A program made the position numbers and the translations under genes. Shown piece by piece: positions 29,395 to 38,875 of a stretch of 64,000 nucleotides of DNA. The stretch is taken from NCBI RefSeq assembly GCF_000426705.1, contig NZ_KE384554.1, positions 354,825 through 418,824 on the forward strand, in the 5' to 3' direction. This DNA is from Spirochaeta cellobiosiphila DSM 17781. Lineage in GTDB: Bacteria; Spirochaetota; Spirochaetia; DSM-17781. Under the pieces are notes generated by a model. The model had not been told where the DNA came from and ran no database searches. It saw only the letters and a program-made list of their open reading frames with translations. Each line of letters begins with the position of its first letter. Within the stretch, counting starts at the first letter, position 1.

Positions 29395-31287
29395 ATGAAA
29401 GTTATTTTTGGTCTATACTCCTCAGTCATGAGTAGGAAATGGAACGATCGTGATTTGGAATTACTTGCTCCTGCCGGAACATTTGAAATCTTCAAATCTG
29501 TAATTACTTCAAAATGTGATGCTGTCTATCTAGGTGGCCAACACTTGAACATGCGTATGATTAGGAAAGGATATAACCTTACTAATCAGGAATTAAAAGA
29601 TGCTATTAACATAGCTAATGATCATAACAAAAAAATTTATATTACATTAAATAGTCTTATAGACCCTGAAGAAGTAAATGAGGCACTTGATTACCTCGAT
29701 TATCTAGACACGATTAAGCCTCATGGTTTAATCATTCAAGATTTAGGGCTTCTTCAACTTATACAGGAAAGACAAATAACAATACCTCTACACAGTTCAG
29801 TTATGATGAATGTTCATAACTTAACCATGGTAGATTTCTTATCCAGAAGGGGAATATCTAAAGTCGTTTTATCAAGAGAAATGACTCTTGATGAAGTCAG
29901 ATATATTCATTGTAATAGTGATGTTGAACTAGAATACTTTACCCATGGAGACATGTGTGTTGCCCATGGAGCCCAGTGTTTGTATAGCTCTTTTGTTTTT
30001 GGAATGTCTTCTAATCGGGGACGATGTTTGAAACCGTGTCGATGGCCATATCAAATAAAAGGAGTGACAGAGGCCCCTCCTTATCCTTTGGCTGTTAAAG
30101 ATATGAATATGTATCAACATTTGGGAGATATGATACTGGCAGGGGTAACGTCCTTCAAAATAGAAGGAAGGATGAGGGAAAAAGATTTTATTGTAAGTTT
30201 AGTCAATAAATATGGAGACGCATTAGATCAATTCCTTGAGGATCCTTTATATAGAAGAGTAGATAATCTTGACGAGTTCAAGAAAAGAGACTTTTCTACG
30301 GGATACGCCTATGGAAAACCAGGAATATCAAATATTAATACCCTAGGTGAAGGATCTGGAAAGTTTTACTCAACAGGTAAAATGTTTAGTACACCTACAG
30401 CTGAAAAAGAAATAGATTTAAACGTGGATAATTTTGCTGCATATTCAATTTTTAATATTAAGCGACAGGACTACCATTTAAATGTTAAGGTTAATTCCAT
30501 TGACCAAGCTGTAGTTGCATCAAAAGCGGGAGCTGATCGAGTTATATTAACCCTCGAACCTTTAGCACCCGCACAATTACCTTCTATCAATGACATAGAA
30601 AACTTAGCCAACAGGATAGGAGATAAAACAGATTTATACCTAGCCCTGCCTCGAATGACTAAAGATAAAGATGATCTTCTTTTTAAAAACTATTTTGCTA
30701 AAAATATTTCTGTAAAAGGTATTTACATTAATCATGTAGGATGTTTGGAATATTTAGATAACCAACAATATGATCTAGCAGGTGATACTGGTCTTAATAC
30801 CTATAACCACTTATCTCTTAAATACTTGAAAAGTTGTGGTGTTAGCCTTGCCAATCTATCTATAGAAATGCCCTTTTCTAGCTTTCATACTTTAGCAAAA
30901 ATAAATATCTATAACCCGGATTATGCAACACCTGAGATTATGATACATGGTAGACCCACTATGATGTATATGGAACATGATATAAGTTCAACGGAAGCAG
31001 ATGACATAGAACTAGTCACAGAAGCAGAATCATTACATGTAAAGAAGGATATTTGGAACCGCTATCATATGTTATCTGCCAAAGATTATACCCTACTCCC
31101 CAGAATATCGGAATTGCTACAATCAGGATACAGAGAGTTTCGTTTAGAATTACAAGATTATGATATCAGTGAAACATCTCAACTGTTATACCAGATACAG
31201 GACCTAATTCAAAATCAAAAGAATATGAAACAGATATTGATGTCTATTTCACAAAAGAGAGGACTTACCTATGGCGCTCAGCGATAG
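29395..31287 (+). CDS. U32-family protein with two tandem barrel domains
   Basis: 630 residues. The first barrel (about 15-290) opens ELLAPAGTFEIF and carries the cluster cysteines C188, C195, C211 and C215 (GDMCVAHGAQC, RCLKPC). The second half (about 360-600) is another U32-like barrel: NVKVNSIDQAVVASKAGADR, TGLNTYNHLSLKYLKS and MIHGRPTMMYMEHD, but without the Cys normally near that end. Families: UbiU/UbiV (oxygen-independent hydroxylation), RlhA/TrhP (RNA hydroxylation). In an operon with UbiD, UbiA and UbiX homologues, a quinone-related role is possible; an RNA role is not excluded. The ATG at 29395 has no ribosome site; the ATG at 29428 would also keep the domain. Confidence 0.75.
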   Translation: MKVIFGLYSSVMSRKWNDRDLELLAPAGTFEIFKSVITSKCDAVYLGGQHLNMRMIRKGYNLTNQELKDAINIANDHNKKIYITLNSLIDPEEVNEALDYLDYLDTIKPHGLIIQDLGLLQLIQERQITIPLHSSVMMNVHNLTMVDFLSRRGISKVVLSREMTLDEVRYIHCNSDVELEYFTHGDMCVAHGAQCLYSSFVFGMSSNRGRCLKPCRWPYQIKGVTEAPPYPLAVKDMNMYQHLGDMILAGVTSFKIEGRMREKDFIVSLVNKYGDALDQFLEDPLYRRVDNLDEFKKRDFSTGYAYGKPGISNINTLGEGSGKFYSTGKMFSTPTAEKEIDLNVDNFAAYSIFNIKRQDYHLNVKVNSIDQAVVASKAGADRVILTLEPLAPAQLPSINDIENLANRIGDKTDLYLALPRMTKDKDDLLFKNYFAKNISVKGIYINHVGCLEYLDNQQYDLAGDTGLNTYNHLSLKYLKSCGVSLANLSIEMPFSSFHTLAKINIYNPDYATPEIMIHGRPTMMYMEHDISSTEADDIELVTEAESLHVKKDIWNRYHMLSAKDYTLLPRISELLQSGYREFRLELQDYDISETSQLLYQIQDLIQNQKNMKQILMSISQKRGLTYGAQR

Positions 31288-32512
31288 ATCAAATACTTAC
31301 CTGGGACCAGAAGGAATACTGGGCAAAAAAAATGAGTATCTATTACCCTGTTCCTTTCATTTTTATAAGAACCCTCCCCAACTAGTAAAAGGTAAAGGGA
31401 CAAGACTATGGGATCATAATGATAAGGAGTATATTGACTTTTTTGGTGGTGTTTCTGTTATGTCCTGCGGACATTGTAATGATGATATTAATGAAGAGGT
31501 TATAAACCAAATCCAACAGTTACAACATACAACATCCATATATTTAACAGAACCAGTTGTTAATCTGGCAGAAGAATTAAGCCATGTTCTTCCTGGGAGC
31601 ATCAAACGAAGTTTTTTCTGTAATTCTGGGTCAGAAGCCAATGATGGGGCCATGACTTTGGCTCGTATGTATACAGGAAAAGAAGCTTTTGTCGCACTTA
31701 AAGGTAGTTTACATGGAAGAACCTATCTCACTTCAGGAATCACAGAAATACCAATGTGGCGAACAGATCCTTTTTTGAATCATTTACCAATGTATTTTGT
31801 TGAGAATAGGAAGGAATTAGAAGAAGTACTAGAAGAACATTCTCAATCTATTGCTGGATTCATTTTTGAGCCTATACAAGGTAATGGGGGAATTAAAACA
31901 CTAGAGCATTCTTTTATTTCTGAATTAATTCCCTTACTACACAAGCATAAAGTTCTTGCCATTGCTGATGAAATCCAAACTGGTTTTGGAAGAACAGGTT
32001 ATATGTTTGCATCAGAACATTATGGAATAATTCCAGATATAATCACTGGAGCCAAAGCATTGGGTAACGGATTTCCTATTGGTTTTTTTGCAACAACAGA
32101 TGGGATAGGTCATTGTTTTACAAAACCATCTGCTTCAACATTAGGGGGAAACCCCGTATCAGCGACTGCTGGATTAGCCGTTTTAAAATACATCAAAAAA
32201 GAGAACTTAACCAATAAGGCTAAAGAATTAGGTCAATATTTAAAAGCTCGATTAACAACACTGGCATCAGAATATCAATGGATTAAAGAAGTAAGAGGTT
32301 TTGGCTTAATGTTAGGAGTAGAAATTCAACATGAACAAGCCCCGGAAGTGACTGATTTAATCCTGGAATCAATGAAAGACAAAGGATTTCTTATTGGTAA
32401 AAATGGTTTAAACAGAAATGTTTTAGCCTTTCAACCACCTTTAGTTATAACAAAGAAAGAAATAGATATGATGCTTACCTCACTTAATGAAACATTCAAG
32501 GAGATCCTATGA
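31271..32512 (+). CDS. Class III aminotransferase (AGXT2/4-aminobutyrate-like)
   Basis: 413 residues, PLP-dependent. The lysine motif is GAKALGNGFPIG, with DEIQTGFGRTGYMFASEHYG and CNSGSEANDGAM upstream. It is not ArgD, which has its own copy at 42632. Its amino donor or acceptor is not known. Overlaps the U32 gene by 17 bases and the following binding-protein gene by four (ATGA), so it is locked into this operon. Confidence 0.9.
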   Translation: MALSDRSNTYLGPEGILGKKNEYLLPCSFHFYKNPPQLVKGKGTRLWDHNDKEYIDFFGGVSVMSCGHCNDDINEEVINQIQQLQHTTSIYLTEPVVNLAEELSHVLPGSIKRSFFCNSGSEANDGAMTLARMYTGKEAFVALKGSLHGRTYLTSGITEIPMWRTDPFLNHLPMYFVENRKELEEVLEEHSQSIAGFIFEPIQGNGGIKTLEHSFISELIPLLHKHKVLAIADEIQTGFGRTGYMFASEHYGIIPDIITGAKALGNGFPIGFFATTDGIGHCFTKPSASTLGGNPVSATAGLAVLKYIKKENLTNKAKELGQYLKARLTTLASEYQWIKEVRGFGLMLGVEIQHEQAPEVTDLILESMKDKGFLIGKNGLNRNVLAFQPPLVITKKEIDMMLTSLNETFKEIL

Positions 32513-33372
32513 AAAGATACCTAACATTAATCCTGATTACTATTTGTATTATTCCAGTACTCTTCGGTTCTGGTCAAAAACAGGAAAAGGACAAAGATAC
32601 ATATAAAGTTAGAATAGGTGTAATGCCAGATGCAGGGAATTTACCATTATTACTCATGGACCATGTTGAAATAGTACCTTTTATGAGTGCCAAAGAAAGG
32701 GATGTAGCTCTTATGGCTGGACAAATAGACGGAATATCTGGTGATTTAGTAGGTCTATTACAGTTTTGGAAAAATGGAAACAACCTAAAAGTACTAACCA
32801 CCACCACAAGTCGATTTATGATTGTTGCAGCAAAAGGATATAGCTCAAGTATTACGACCCCTGATATTGGTATCTCTGAGAACACTGTCATAGAATTTAT
32901 GGTGGATGCCTTATGGCCTGATGGGAGTTTTAATAAACTAGGAATACCTCAAGTCCCTGTCAGAATGGAAATGCTCAAAAATAACAAACTTCCCTTAGCC
33001 TGTTTAACAGAAGGGATGGCATGGCCATTGCTTGAAGAAGGATACACCATAATTAAAGATCAACAAAATACGGACTTAACACCGGCAGTACTAGCCTTAA
33101 GCCCAGCATATTTATCAAAGAATGAAAAAGTCGTATCAATATTAAAGGACGAATGGAATAATGCAGTTAATGAGATTAACACGAATCCAGATCAATATCG
33201 TCACACTTTAATTGAGCAAGTACGTTTGCCAGCGTCTTCCAATTATCCTATGCCTCAATACAAAACAATTACTCTACCTAATAAGAAAACCTTTGATCTC
33301 GTTAAATCCTGGATGATTGACAAATATGGTAATGATATAGACGTTACTTACAATGAAGTGGTAATAAAATAA
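32509..33372 (+). CDS. Periplasmic substrate-binding protein of an ABC importer (NMT1/SsuA-like)
   Basis: 287 residues with a signal peptide (MKRYLTLILITICIIPVLFG, no lipobox Cys). The mature part is a type II binding fold: VRIGVMPDAGNLPLLL, then MAGQIDGISGDLVGLL and TTTTSRFMIVAA. Works with the ATPase at 36283 and permease at 37019. Ribosome site AAGGAG. The ligand is unknown; small aromatic or thiamine-like molecules are common in this group, and the neighbours suggest a quinone precursor. Confidence 0.8.
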   Translation: MKRYLTLILITICIIPVLFGSGQKQEKDKDTYKVRIGVMPDAGNLPLLLMDHVEIVPFMSAKERDVALMAGQIDGISGDLVGLLQFWKNGNNLKVLTTTTSRFMIVAAKGYSSSITTPDIGISENTVIEFMVDALWPDGSFNKLGIPQVPVRMEMLKNNKLPLACLTEGMAWPLLEEGYTIIKDQQNTDLTPAVLALSPAYLSKNEKVVSILKDEWNNAVNEINTNPDQYRHTLIEQVRLPASSNYPMPQYKTITLPNKKTFDLVKSWMIDKYGNDIDVTYNEVVIK

Positions 33373-33374
33373 TT

Positions 33375-34823
33375 ATGGCCTACAAAAACCTACAATCTTT
33401 TATTGATGAATTGGATAAAAGAGGTGAACTCAAAAGAATCAAAAAAGAAGTGAGTCCTCACCTTGAAATAACAGAAATTGTTGACAGGGTCAGTAAAAAG
33501 TATGGCCCCGCCCTACTCTTTGAGAACGTAAAAGGATCTGACTATCCTGTTTTGATCAATGCCTTTGGTACTTATGAAAGAATGGCTTTAGCTCTTGGTA
33601 GTGAGTCCATTGATACAAAAGCGAAGGAATTGGAAGATTTGATCGATTGGGGATTCTCTCAAATGGTCAAATTAGATATTGGAAGTTTCTTTCCAAAAGC
33701 AAAATGGGCTCGTTTATTCTTTCCCAGTAAGGTGTTAAAAGCTCCTTGTCAGCAAATCATCAATCACAATCCTGATTTGAACCAACTACCTGTTCTTACT
33801 TGTTGGCCAGGAGATGGAGGCCCGTTCTTTACTCTTCCCCTCGTTATTACAAAAGATCCGGAGACAGGATCTCAAAATATGGGAATGTATCGTATGCAAG
33901 TGTATGATAGTACAACAACTGGCATGCATTGGCATCTTCATAAGGATGGAGCCCACTATTATCAAAAATACAAGAAGAAAGGGGACGTAATGCCTGTATC
34001 TGTTGTATTAGGAGACGATCCAGCTGTTACCTATTCAGCGACAGCTCCCCTTCCTGAGGGTATTTCAGAACTTTTTTTTGCAGGATATCTGAGGGGTAAA
34101 CCAGTAGAAACAGTTAAATGCATTACCAATGACCTTTTAGTTCCTGCGAATGCGGAATTCGTACTGGAAGGCTATGTAGATCCAAACGAACCATTAAAGA
34201 CTGAAGGGCCCTTTGGTGATCATACTGGATATTATTCCTTACAAGATCAATATCCAGTTTTTCATGTTACTTGTATTACTCATAGAAAAAACCCTGTATT
34301 TCCCGCCACTGTAGTAGGACAACCTCCAATGGAAGATTGTTATATGGCCAAAGCTACAGAAAGACTTTTTCTTCCATTACTGAAGAAGATGTTACCAGAA
34401 ATAGTCGATATGAACCTACCATTAGAAGGTGTTTTTCATAACTGTGCTATCCTGTCCATTCGCAAAAGGTATGCTGGACATGTGCATAAAGTGTTATACG
34501 CCCTCTGGGGTCTAGGTCAAATGATGTACACCAAAATGATTATCATTGTAGACCATGATGTTGATGTTCAAGATCTTAGCAAAGTTATGTGGAAAGTATT
34601 TAACAATATAGACGGATCTAGAGATCTTATTTTATCAGAAGGACCATTGGATGCCCTTGATCATGCTTCTCCTAGATCCAGATTTGGAACAAGGATAGGA
34701 ATTGATGCCACGAAGAAAGGCCCTTTAGATAATCACCACAGACCTTGGCCTGATGACATTGTTATGTCGGAAGAGGTAAAAAACAAAATTGATTCAATTT
34801 GGAAGGAATTAGAACTTGATTAG
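33375..34823 (+). CDS. UbiD-family decarboxylase (MqnL-like)
   Basis: 482 residues. Prenylated-FMN-dependent decarboxylase of aromatic acids. Seen: GMYRMQVYD and GMHWHLHKDGA, EGPFGDHTGYY, and the C-terminal RYAGHVHKVLYALWG. Pairs with the UbiX-like flavin prenyltransferase two genes downstream and the UbiA-like prenyltransferase. In futalosine menaquinone synthesis this role is MqnL; in ubiquinone synthesis it is UbiD. Confidence 0.93.
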   Translation: MAYKNLQSFIDELDKRGELKRIKKEVSPHLEITEIVDRVSKKYGPALLFENVKGSDYPVLINAFGTYERMALALGSESIDTKAKELEDLIDWGFSQMVKLDIGSFFPKAKWARLFFPSKVLKAPCQQIINHNPDLNQLPVLTCWPGDGGPFFTLPLVITKDPETGSQNMGMYRMQVYDSTTTGMHWHLHKDGAHYYQKYKKKGDVMPVSVVLGDDPAVTYSATAPLPEGISELFFAGYLRGKPVETVKCITNDLLVPANAEFVLEGYVDPNEPLKTEGPFGDHTGYYSLQDQYPVFHVTCITHRKNPVFPATVVGQPPMEDCYMAKATERLFLPLLKKMLPEIVDMNLPLEGVFHNCAILSIRKRYAGHVHKVLYALWGLGQMMYTKMIIIVDHDVDVQDLSKVMWKVFNNIDGSRDLILSEGPLDALDHASPRSRFGTRIGIDATKKGPLDNHHRPWPDDIVMSEEVKNKIDSIWKELELD

Positions 34824-35697
34824 ACAATCTCTAAGAGGAATGAAAAACATAGGCTCTGCTGTCATGATAGAACATACTCTTTTTTCTCTCCCTCTAGCCA
34901 TTTCAGCTTTTTTATTAGAAACAGCAGGTCATCCACCAATAGCTAAAGTTATTTGGATATTGCTCGCTGTCTTTGGGGCACGCAATGCCGCCAATGCTCT
35001 CAATCGTCTCATCGACAGACATATTGATGAAGAAAATCCCCGTACAGCCACAAGGGATCTCCCAACTGGAAAAGTAAAACCTTACCAATTATGGATATTC
35101 ACAATCCTATGCCTAATGATTTTCTTATTGGCAGCCTATAAATTAAATCCCCTATGCCTAATTCTAGTGCCAGTAGCGTTTATCTTAATATTTGGATATT
35201 CTTACACGAAACGTTTCACTTTTCTTTGTCATTATTGGTTGGGAGTTACTACTTCTGTAGCTGTCATGGGTAGTTTTTTGGCTATATCAGGATCTTTTGC
35301 CTGGGAATACTTCCCTCTTACCATAGGTGCTGCCCTATGGGTTGCGGGGTTTGATATTATTTATGCTACTCAGGATATTGAACATGACAGGACAGTAGGA
35401 CTTCATTCTATTCCCTCACGATTTGGAAAAAATGGAGCTTTGTACATTGCCGGCCTGTCTCATATGGTGACAATTCTTGCCTTTATTCTTAACGGATATC
35501 TATATCAATTACATGAACTATATTATATAGGAGTAACAATCTCCGGAATAATTCTAGTAATGGAACATGTTATAGCATGGAAAGGCAATGTTAAATGGAT
35601 ACCTCTAGCTAGCTATCACCTAAATCAATTGCTTTCCCCCTTATTTATGATTTTCACTATTCTTGATATTTATCTATTGGGAAATCTGAATGGTTGA
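34816..35697 (+). CDS. UbiA-family prenyltransferase (MqnP-like)
   Basis: 293 residues, about eight membrane segments. The two Asp-rich motifs are visible: NALNRLIDRHID and YATQDIEHDR. IEHTLFSLPLAISAFLLE is the typical MqnP/UbiA start. It would attach a polyprenyl tail to an aromatic acid at the membrane. The TTG at 34816 overlaps the ubiD stop with GGAAGG upstream; an ATG at 34840 is an alternative. Confidence 0.92.
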   Translation: MIRQSLRGMKNIGSAVMIEHTLFSLPLAISAFLLETAGHPPIAKVIWILLAVFGARNAANALNRLIDRHIDEENPRTATRDLPTGKVKPYQLWIFTILCLMIFLLAAYKLNPLCLILVPVAFILIFGYSYTKRFTFLCHYWLGVTTSVAVMGSFLAISGSFAWEYFPLTIGAALWVAGFDIIYATQDIEHDRTVGLHSIPSRFGKNGALYIAGLSHMVTILAFILNGYLYQLHELYYIGVTISGIILVMEHVIAWKGNVKWIPLASYHLNQLLSPLFMIFTILDIYLLGNLNG

Positions 35698-36289
35698 GAG
35701 CAAACCCTTTATTATAGCTATAACGGGAGCATCAGGGTCCCTCTATGGGATTAGAATGATCCAGGAATTGATCAAACATAATCGAACTGTATACACACTA
35801 ATCACAGACTCAGCTAAACAAGTTATTCCCTTTGAAACGGGAAAATCCTGGGAGCAATGGTACAGTGAATTCAATCAGAATAATGAATATGTCCAGGATA
35901 TCCCGCTGAACAATATCTATCACAAGATTGCAAGCGGGTCCTATTCCACAGAGGCAATGATTATTTCTCCCTGTAGTATGGGAACATTAGGTCGTATTGC
36001 CTCAGGAATATCTTCCAATCTATTAGAAAGAGCTGCAGATGTTACCCTTAAAGAGAAAAGATCTCTTATTCTTATGGCAAGAGAAACACCTTTGAATCGA
36101 ATTCATATACAAAATATGTTAACTATCAATGAAGCAGGAGGGATTATATTCCCACCAACTCCGGCGTTTTATGCAAAACCACAAACCATTGAGGAGCTAG
36201 TCCAGGCCACGGTTTGCAGAGTCTTACAACTTGCCGGACTAGAAATAAATAACCCCTATAGCTGGCAACCCGATGAGAGAGAATGGTAG
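35690..36289 (+). CDS. UbiX-family flavin prenyltransferase (MqnM-like)
   Basis: 199 residues, normal length. The FMN motif IAITGASGSLYGIRMI and the segment ISPCSMGTLGRIASGIS are visible, with EKRSLILMARETPLNRIHIQNM for the phosphate. It makes prenylated FMN, cofactor of the UbiD-family protein upstream. Overlaps the UbiA gene by eight bases. Confidence 0.94.
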   Translation: MVESKPFIIAITGASGSLYGIRMIQELIKHNRTVYTLITDSAKQVIPFETGKSWEQWYSEFNQNNEYVQDIPLNNIYHKIASGSYSTEAMIISPCSMGTLGRIASGISSNLLERAADVTLKEKRSLILMARETPLNRIHIQNMLTINEAGGIIFPPTPAFYAKPQTIEELVQATVCRVLQLAGLEINNPYSWQPDEREW

Positions 36290-37026
36290 AACTACAAGAC
36301 TTATCCCTCACCTATAACAAAGGAAAAACAAAAATATTCCACGCTCTGAATTACCAATTTAAGGCCAACAAGATTCATATCCTCATTGGACGATCAGGAT
36401 GTGGAAAATCAAGTTTGCTCTATTTATTGGCAGGTTTAAAACGGCCACAAGAGGGACAGATAAAAATAGAAGGTCAAGAGGCTCAGGCAGGTCGAAAAGA
36501 TATAAGTATCATATTACAAGAATTTGGATTATTTCCTTGGAAGACAGCCTATGATAACCTGCTCTTGGGACTAAAACTAAGAGGAATTAAAAAAGAAGTA
36601 TGCCAGGACAAGATCAATAAAATATTGAAGCTTTTAAATCTATCAGGCAGGGAAAATTCCTATCCTCACCAATTGTCTGGAGGTGAACAACAACGCCTAG
36701 CTATAGGAAGAGCTGTTATTTTAGACCCTACACTCTTACTTTTAGACGAACCGTTTTCGTCTTTAGACGCTATGATCAGAGAATCTATGCAAGACTTACT
36801 CCTCATTCTACAAAACCAAATGAATAGACCCACTATCATCATGGTAACACATAGCATTGAAGAGGCTGTATTTTTAGCTGACTATATTCATATTATGGAT
36901 AACGAGGGTCAGCTTCACTCCCTACCTAATCATCCAGAAGGAAAGGACTACAGACTAAAAGAGCAATACTTCAATCAATGTGTCAGAATCAGAGAAGAGC
37001 TGGAAAGGAGAAGTATGAATGTTTAG
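36283..37026 (+). CDS. ABC importer ATPase (SsuB/TauB/ThiZ type)
   Basis: 247 residues. Walker A GRSGCGKSS, signature LSGGEQQRLAIGRA, Walker B LLLDEPFSSLD, and the H-loop THSIEEA. Energises import with the permease next door and the binding protein at 32509. Placement inside the ubiD-A-X genes is the odd point: the transporter genes are split, with the binding protein before and ATPase and permease after. Confidence 0.95.
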   Translation: MVELQDLSLTYNKGKTKIFHALNYQFKANKIHILIGRSGCGKSSLLYLLAGLKRPQEGQIKIEGQEAQAGRKDISIILQEFGLFPWKTAYDNLLLGLKLRGIKKEVCQDKINKILKLLNLSGRENSYPHQLSGGEQQRLAIGRAVILDPTLLLLDEPFSSLDAMIRESMQDLLLILQNQMNRPTIIMVTHSIEEAVFLADYIHIMDNEGQLHSLPNHPEGKDYRLKEQYFNQCVRIREELERRSMNV

Positions 37027-37765
37027 GAAATTAGCCTCTCTCTTTATCTTACTCCTACTCTGGTTCGGTGTTAGTTATAACCTTAGTTTAAATTTCTTCC
37101 CCTCTCCTATAGACGTTCTGCATATACTGGTAAATCCCAAAATATTTTATACCATAGTCACAAATGTTTTTATCTCTTTAGGAAGGGTTGTAACCGCCTT
37201 GATATGTGCTTTCACACCAGCCATGGTATTGTCCATATTAACAAGTCGAAGCACTAAATTAAGCCAATTATTCAATCCAATAATATATATGTTATTTCCT
37301 GTACCGAAGATTGCCTTACTACCGATTATTCTGTTATTTCTTGGATTGGGGAACTTATCAAAAATATTTTTAGTCGCACTTATTGTGTTTTTTCAATTCT
37401 ACATAACCATATCAGATGGTATTCGCCATATTGACAAAAAGTATTTTGAGTCCTTTTCTAGTTTAGGAGGTTCCACAGTACAAAGTATAATTCATATCAT
37501 CCTACCAGCTTCTCTCCCAAGGGTTTTCTCAACACTTCGCCTAACAATGGGAACAAGTATAGCTGTATTATTTATGACAGAAACCTATGCCTCCAGAAGT
37601 GGCATAGGCTGGTATATAATGGATGCCTGGTCCCGCTTTTCTTATATAGAAATGTATGCAGGAATAGTATTTTTAGGTTTAACAGGGTTCCTACTTGTAG
37701 AACTTATTAACGTAGGGGAATACTTTTGTTGTCCATGGTTACGCAACAATAATTCCTCCGCCTAA
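37019..37765 (+). CDS. ABC importer permease (SsuC/TauC type)
   Basis: 248 residues, six membrane segments. The coupling loop FESFSSLGGSTVQSIIHIILPASLPRV carries the EAA-type motif that meets the ATPase. Last gene of the eight-gene operon, with ribosome site GGAAAGGAG. Its end overlaps the end of convergent mnmA by 27 bases. Confidence 0.93.
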   Translation: MFRKLASLFILLLLWFGVSYNLSLNFFPSPIDVLHILVNPKIFYTIVTNVFISLGRVVTALICAFTPAMVLSILTSRSTKLSQLFNPIIYMLFPVPKIALLPIILLFLGLGNLSKIFLVALIVFFQFYITISDGIRHIDKKYFESFSSLGGSTVQSIIHIILPASLPRVFSTLRLTMGTSIAVLFMTETYASRSGIGWYIMDAWSRFSYIEMYAGIVFLGLTGFLLVELINVGEYFCCPWLRNNNSSA

Positions 37766-38812
37766 TAAATATTCACCATCATAGAAAACAGCTGACTGTC
37801 CGGGTGTAACAGAGGCAGGTTTTTCAAGAATGACATGATACGTATCGTCACCTACTTTCTCAACAGAACAGGGCACATCTTTGCTTTGATAACGGATTTT
37901 GACAGACCCACTAAAGCTTTCCTTTTCATCATGGAAGAACCAGTTAGTATCATTAATGGTGAACTCTCTTTTACCTAATTCTTCCTGACGTCCAACGATA
38001 ATATGATTCGACTTAGCTCTGATCTCTGTAACATACCAGGGTCCATTACCTAAACCAAGGCCCTTACGTTGACCTATTGTGTAGTGGATATATCCTTTAT
38101 GCTGTCCCAATGCATTGCCATTTGTGTCCATGATAATTCCAGGAACGCTTAAATCGTCTCTTCCTGTATATTCTGTTAGAAAATCCGAGTACTCACCACC
38201 ATCAAGAAAACAAGCATCTTGACTTTCTCTTGCAGAAGCAGATGGCATTTTTTCCTCTCTAGCAATACTTACCACTTCCGCTTTTGTCATATCCCCCAAA
38301 GGAAAAACCATCTTTTCTAATATTTTCTTTGGAATACGATAAAGCATATATGTTTGATCCTTTAAGGTATCCTTTGCTCTTTTAAGAAAATAACCATCTT
38401 CCGTCTTTTCCGTTTTAACATAATGCCCAGTAGCAAAATACAAATCATCCCCTTCAGATAATCTCCCTTCTTCTCTTAGCCTCTCTTTTAATGTTTCATA
38501 AAAAAGACTAAACCGAATACGTTCATTACAACGCACACAAGGATTTGGTGTCTGTCCCATCAAATAAGTATTTGAAAAATCATCAACAACTTTAACTTTA
38601 AATTGAGGTGATAAATCTAATTTATAATAGGGAATATCATTAATTTTACACAAGTATCTTGCTCTGTTTAGTGTTTCCACTGTGCAGCAACGGGAATCTT
38701 TCCATATATAATGACTGGCACCAACTATTTGTGACCAATCTTTTTTGAGTAGTTGTAAGGCAACACTAGAATCAACCCCACCGCTTAAAGCGACAGCTAG
38801 AACCTTAGCCAT
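37739..38812 (-). CDS. mnmA: tRNA-specific 2-thiouridylase MnmA
   Basis: 357 residues. Adds sulfur to U34 of tRNA-Lys, -Glu and -Gln. P-loop ALSGGVDSSVALQLL, the Cys pair PCVRCNERIRF, the second catalytic Cys in SQDACFLDGG and HYTIGQRKGLGL are visible. The start is an ATG at 38812 preceded by GGAG. Sulfur may come from the SufS or another desulfurase. Convergent with the ABC operon. Confidence 0.96.
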   Translation of the reverse strand: MAKVLAVALSGGVDSSVALQLLKKDWSQIVGASHYIWKDSRCCTVETLNRARYLCKINDIPYYKLDLSPQFKVKVVDDFSNTYLMGQTPNPCVRCNERIRFSLFYETLKERLREEGRLSEGDDLYFATGHYVKTEKTEDGYFLKRAKDTLKDQTYMLYRIPKKILEKMVFPLGDMTKAEVVSIAREEKMPSASARESQDACFLDGGEYSDFLTEYTGRDDLSVPGIIMDTNGNALGQHKGYIHYTIGQRKGLGLGNGPWYVTEIRAKSNHIIVGRQEELGKREFTINDTNWFFHDEKESFSGSVKIRYQSKDVPCSVEKVGDDTYHVILEKPASVTPGQSAVFYDGEYLLGGGIIVA

Positions 38813-38875
38813 TGAGAACTCCTTATATTGACAATCAATTTGCTAAGGTAATCATTTTACTAAGAAAGGTAAAGA

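Noticed and set aside
29395-31287. A protease role for the U32 protein
   Set aside because: The four Cys and tandem barrels fit the iron-sulfur hydroxylase branch better than a peptidase, although the U32 name is kept for the family.
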